A stretch of 64,000 nucleotides of DNA from Bacillus_AB infantis_B (GTDB taxonomy: Bacteria; Bacillota; Bacilli; Bacillales; Cytobacillaceae), in the NCBI RefSeq assembly GCF_008180445.1, contig NZ_VTER01000001.1, positions 310,001-374,000 on the forward strand, written 5' to 3'. Positions 60,923 through 64,000 of the stretch are shown in pieces. Below the pieces are notes generated by a model. The model saw nothing but the letters and a program-made list of their open reading frames with translations. It was not told the DNA's origin and did no database searches. Numbering within the stretch: position 1 is the first letter of the stretch; each line of letters opens with the position of its first letter. Both the position numbers and the translations under genes were made by a program.

Positions 60923-61708
60923 ATGAATATAAGCAAAGAAAGAAAAATAGTCCAATATCAGGATGGAAAGCGTAAAGAGGGTGCAGACCTGATAGCAGAG
61001 GAATTCCCTCTCACCATCTTTATAAATGGCGAGGAATTCGCCACAATGGTTTGTTCCCCGGACGGGCTGGAAGAGCTTGCGGTCGGATTCCTTGCTTCTG
61101 AAGGAGTCATACGCAGCAGCAGAGAGCTGACAAGCCTCCAGGTAGACAGCAGCAAGGGCTTTGCTTATGCCGAGGTAAGCAGTTATACTCCGGCCTTAAA
61201 GCCGTCCCATTCAAAAAGATTCATCGGCTCCTGCTGCGGCAAAAGCCGGCAGTTTTATCTCCTCAGTGATGTGAAGACAGCAAAGACCTCCACTTCAACA
61301 GCTTCATTAACTGCCGAAGAATGCTTATCAGCAATGAAGCAGCTGCAGGAAGCCAGTGTTGATTTCCGGCAGACCGGCGGTGTCCACAATGCTGCTTTAT
61401 TCCAGGGCGACAGGATGATCATCAGCCGTACAGATATTGGCAGGCATAATGCTTTAGATAAAATTCTGGGATACTGTATAATAAATAAGATACCTGTACG
61501 GGATAAAGCGATTGCGTTCAGCGGAAGGATTTCTTCAGAAGTGCTTCTGAAGGCCGCCAAAATCGGGGTCGGCATCTTATTGTCCAAGTCTGCCCCGACC
61601 GGCCTTGCGATTGACCTTGCGGAAGATTTGAACATTACTGCAGCAGGATTTATCAGGGGAAATTCTTTTAACGTATACTCCTGCCCGGAACGGATAACAG
61701 AAATTTAA
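60923..61708 (+). CDS. fdhD: Formate dehydrogenase sulfurtransferase accessory protein FdhD
   Basis: A 261-residue protein that brings sulfur from a cysteine desulfurase to the molybdenum cofactor of formate dehydrogenase. Landmarks are EEFPLTIFINGEEFATMVCSPDGLEELAVGFL (blocks around residues 27-57), the active cysteine loop IGSCCGKSRQ (Cys104, Cys105), QTGGVHNAALF, DIGRHNALDKI and FSGRISSEVLLKAA. It has adjacent cysteines instead of the spaced CxxC of E. coli. ATG 60923 is chosen; GTG 60914 is possible. moaA follows after 13 bp. Confidence 0.92.
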   Translation: MNISKERKIVQYQDGKRKEGADLIAEEFPLTIFINGEEFATMVCSPDGLEELAVGFLASEGVIRSSRELTSLQVDSSKGFAYAEVSSYTPALKPSHSKRFIGSCCGKSRQFYLLSDVKTAKTSTSTASLTAEECLSAMKQLQEASVDFRQTGGVHNAALFQGDRMIISRTDIGRHNALDKILGYCIINKIPVRDKAIAFSGRISSEVLLKAAKIGVGILLSKSAPTGLAIDLAEDLNITAAGFIRGNSFNVYSCPERITEI

Positions 61709-61721
61709 AGGAGGCCATCCC

Positions 61722-62735
61722 ATGCTCATAGATAAACTAGACAGAAGTCTGCGGGATCTGCGCATCTCCGTTACCGATAAATGCAATCTGCGCTGCACCT
61801 ACTGCATGCCGGCGGAAATTTTTGGCCCCGGATATGCCTTCATGCCGAAGGACCAGCTCCTTTCGTTTGAGGAAATAGAGAAGCTTGCGTCCGTATTTGC
61901 GAAGGCATTTGGAATCCAAAAATTCAGGCTCACCGGGGGTGAGCCTTTAATGCGCAAAGATCTCCCCCAGCTTGTTGAGAAATTGTCAAGCATCCCCGGG
62001 GTTGATGATATAGCCATGACGACGAATGGAATACTGCTGCCCCGCTATGCAAAAGAACTGAAATCTGCAGGATTGCGCAGGGTTTCCATAAGCCTCGATT
62101 CACTGGATGATGAGCTGTTCGGAAAAATAAACGGCCGCGGAATCAAAGTTGAGCAAGTGCTGAAAGGAATTGACGCAGCAGCTGAAGCCGGCTTGAAAGT
62201 AAAAATTAACATGGTTGTCCAAAAAGGCGTCAATGATCATCATGTTATCCCAATGGCCAAATTTTTCAAAGAAAAGGGCCATGCTCTTAGATTCATTGAA
62301 TTCATGGATGTCGGCAACACAAACCAGTGGAATATGAATACCGTTTATACAAAGAAAGATATCCTCCGCGATATAGCGGAAGTCCTGCCCTTCTATCCTG
62401 CCCCGCCGAATTATCCAGGGGAAGTTGCAAAAAGATATGTATATGAAGGCTCAGAATCTGAATTTGGGATCATCTCTTCCGTCACAGATGCTTTTTGCTC
62501 ATCATGCAACAGAGCCCGGCTTTCTGCTGAAGGCAAACTGTATACATGCCTGTTTTCTTCGGCCGGGCATAATCTCAAAGAGCCGCTCCGCGCCGGAAAA
62601 ACCGATGATGAACTTGAAAGCATCATCACTGGTATCTGGAATGCCAGGGATGACCGGTATTCAGAGACGAGGGATGCGCTGAAAAGCAGCGGCACTACTC
62701 GGAAAAAAGTTGAAATGTCCCATATTGGAGGCTGA
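61722..62735 (+). CDS. moaA: GTP 3',8-cyclase MoaA
   Basis: A 337-residue radical SAM enzyme, first step of molybdenum cofactor synthesis. The N-terminal cluster is bound by Cys21, Cys25 and Cys28 (DKCNLRCTYCMP). The SAM-binding glycines are in RLTGGEPLMRKDL, the C-terminal cluster in CSSCNRARLSAEGKLYTC, and the required C-terminal Gly-Gly is present (MSHIGG). It is 13 bp behind fdhD in the same operon. The other moa/moe genes are outside the window. Confidence 0.95.
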   Translation: MLIDKLDRSLRDLRISVTDKCNLRCTYCMPAEIFGPGYAFMPKDQLLSFEEIEKLASVFAKAFGIQKFRLTGGEPLMRKDLPQLVEKLSSIPGVDDIAMTTNGILLPRYAKELKSAGLRRVSISLDSLDDELFGKINGRGIKVEQVLKGIDAAAEAGLKVKINMVVQKGVNDHHVIPMAKFFKEKGHALRFIEFMDVGNTNQWNMNTVYTKKDILRDIAEVLPFYPAPPNYPGEVAKRYVYEGSESEFGIISSVTDAFCSSCNRARLSAEGKLYTCLFSSAGHNLKEPLRAGKTDDELESIITGIWNARDDRYSETRDALKSSGTTRKKVEMSHIGG

Positions 62736-62765
62736 TCTGGTCTCTTTTAGTCAGGAGGATGCATG

Positions 62766-63215
62766 ATGGCGGAACACCGATTTGAACTAAAAGCCCACTG
62801 GCCAGGATTGCGCAATGATTCTGGAACACTTGAAACAAAGGGGCTCTCTGCAAAAATATCCATCCCGCCGGAAATGGACGGGCCTGGCGTCGGCACTAAT
62901 CCGGATGAAATGCTCCTCGGTGCAGCCGCGACATGCTATATCATTACACTGGCTGCCATGATGGAGAGAAGCAGGCTCGAAAAAGAGGACTTAACGATAG
63001 AATCGACGGGGATAGTCGATGTTACTAACGGTGTCATAACTTATAAAGAAATTATTCACCGCCCCCAGATTATTTTGAAATCGGACGCGTCAGACCGGGA
63101 CCTCCAGCTTGCAGAACGGCTTGCCCAAAAAGCGGAGGGATCCTGTATGATTTCAAGGGCTGTAAAAGGAAATGTGGAAATTTCACTATATACGGATATA
63201 AAAAAAGCTGAATAA
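62766..63215 (+). CDS. OsmC/Ohr family protein
   Basis: A 149-residue OsmC-fold protein. The two expected reactive cysteines are seen, in LLGAAATCYIITLAAMMER and AQKAEGSCMISRAV. The family reduces organic hydroperoxides as a homodimer. This one resembles the SACOL1771-type subgroup by its start FELKAHWPG and GVGTNPDEML. ATG 62766 follows AGGAGG by 7 bases. It is 30 bp behind moaA and ends at a strong terminator, so it may be the last gene of the fdhD-moaA transcript. Confidence 0.88.
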   Translation: MAEHRFELKAHWPGLRNDSGTLETKGLSAKISIPPEMDGPGVGTNPDEMLLGAAATCYIITLAAMMERSRLEKEDLTIESTGIVDVTNGVITYKEIIHRPQIILKSDASDRDLQLAERLAQKAEGSCMISRAVKGNVEISLYTDIKKAE

Positions 63216-63219
63216 CACA

Positions 63220-63282
63220 AAAATGCCCGGGAAACTGAACGGTACCACATGATGTGTCCGCCTCAGATATCCCGGGCATTTT
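63220..63282. terminator. Bidirectional terminator
   Basis: AAAATGCCCGGGA (63220-63232) pairs perfectly with TCCCGGGCATTTT (63270-63282) around a 37-base loop containing CACAT/GATGTG. It separates the convergent osmC and HAD genes. Confidence 0.85.
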
Positions 63283-63314
63283 TAACAAAAAGAGTGCCTT
63301 ATTTTTCAATTCAA

Positions 63315-64000
63315 CTAGCTTAGCTGCTTTTTGAGGGCAAACTTTCTGATAGCTGCTGCTACTCCATCTTCAGTGTTGGCATCGGTCACTGCGTCGGCTA
63401 CTTCCTTTACTGTATCCTGGGCATTTCCCATCGCCACACCCCAGCCGCATTCCCTGATCATTGAAATATCATTCAGGCTGTCCCCGACAGCCATCACCTG
63501 ATCCATCGTTAAGCCAAGAAGTTCGCAGACCCTCTTAATGCCATTAGCCTTATTGACTCCCAGTGCATTGACTTCGATATTGGTCAGGGCGCTGTTCGTT
63601 ATTTCCAGCTCTCCCCGTTCTGCCAATGTCTGCAGAACCGTTTCCCTTGCGGCATCATCCTCAATGTTAAAACCGAACTTCAGCCATTCGTTTGACAGCA
63701 GATCTTCCGGCATCTCATCTCGGAACACCTTCTCGCTGTTGACTGCCCAGAAGCCGGCTTTATGCTTCTTCGACAAATCCCACATCCAGCTGATCAGCTC
63801 TGCAGATACCGGATTCCTTTCCACGAGGCTGCCGTCCGGTCCCCATATCTCCCCTCCGTTGATTGTCACAAGATAGGAGTCAAGCTCCAGGGAATCGGCG
63901 TGATCCCTGCAGGTAAGCCTTGTCCTGCCAGTGCTTAACACCACTTTGATGCCTGCTTCAATGGCTTCCTTTACAGCTTTGCGGTTCCCATCCGATACTT
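63315..64000 (-). CDS. Cof-type HAD phosphatase, C-terminal part (cut by window edge)
   Basis: The frame is open to the right edge (it reads VSDGNRKAVKEAIEAGIKVVLSTGR at the margin, given as adjoining blocks), so the start with the catalytic DxDGT lies outside. Visible are motif II (STGR), the C2-type cap (residues following ITNGGEIW-like VTINGGEIWG) and motifs III/IV in NGIKRVCELLGLTMDQVMAVGDSLNDISMIRECG, split as KANGIKRV and GDSLNDISM. About 228 residues are visible of an expected 265-290. It should dephosphorylate sugar phosphates or flavin/PLP-type substrates in the cytosol. Confidence 0.88.
   Translation of the reverse strand, partial: VSDGNRKAVKEAIEAGIKVVLSTGRTRLTCRDHADSLELDSYLVTINGGEIWGPDGSLVERNPVSAELISWMWDLSKKHKAGFWAVNSEKVFRDEMPEDLLSNEWLKFGFNIEDDAARETVLQTLAERGELEITNSALTNIEVNALGVNKANGIKRVCELLGLTMDQVMAVGDSLNDISMIRECGWGVAMGNAQDTVKEVADAVTDANTEDGVAAAIRKFALKKQLS

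Overview
The window looks like chromosomal DNA of an endospore-forming member of the Bacillaceae. The evidence is moderate GC, AGGAGG-type ribosome sites, frequent TTG and GTG starts, and spore-germination genes together with comK, a CwlO-type peptidoglycan hydrolase, a sigma-D-type chemoreceptor promoter, perfect or near-perfect cre and Fur sites and a csoR-copZ-copA locus. No rRNA, tRNA, intact insertion sequence, prophage or CRISPR array was found. Both window ends cut genes: an M2/M3 peptidase on the left and a HAD phosphatase on the right.

Layout. 0-2.5 kb: end of the peptidase gene, an orphan modB, and a Fur-box-controlled nitroreductase. 2.6-10.3 kb: a sporulation and germination block (three small GerPA/GerPF-like proteins, a gerA-gerC-gerB receptor operon, an Hsp20/GerT-like protein and a GerPC-like coiled-coil protein), interrupted by a very unusual HTH protein fused to a degenerate F1-ATPase beta-subunit core. 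10.3-18.6 kb: mixed metabolism and transport (DUF402, an MFS pump co-transcribed with an ArsR-like regulator, a secreted lipase-like hydrolase, VOC, AHSA1, AraC, a CNNM/CorC ion transporter). 18.7-28.6 kb: sigma-D chemoreceptor, cwlO, SAM hydrolase, comK, SMR pump, M32 carboxypeptidase, 2-hydroxyacid dehydrogenase. 28.8-34.8 kb: GH51 arabinofuranosidase, a PlsY-like protein, and an S9 plus M20 peptidase pair. 35-38.2 kb: copper operon csoR-copZ-copA followed by a 40-residue membrane protein that has not been picked up as a long ORF. 38.4-42.4 kb: ATP-grasp enzyme, AEC transporter, a cysteine-free HesB/IscA-like protein, old-yellow-enzyme and ABM monooxygenase. 42.8-46.4 kb: MurNAc recycling operon murQ-murP-mupG. 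46.6-47.3 kb: a 53-bp tandem hairpin array, followed by a NERD-domain protein. 49.2-59.1 kb: an Lrp-headed D-peptide/oligopeptide uptake and hydrolysis operon (Lrp, M42, M55 DppA, OppBCDF, OppA) with a divergent amidohydrolase. 59.4-64 kb: OFA-family transporter, fdhD, moaA, OsmC and the HAD phosphatase.

The genes suggest a soil-type heterotroph that lives largely on peptides and cell-wall debris: seven peptidases, an oligopeptide ABC importer and MurNAc salvage sit in one window. The most unusual items are the HTH-F1beta fusion, the exactly periodic 53-bp hairpin array, two compact structured intergenic elements (38270-38347 and 42576-42796), an IscA-like protein whose cysteines appear replaced by histidines, and a Ger(x)C protein without its lipidation cysteine. 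Product names are recognised by eye from motifs and have not been checked against any database.
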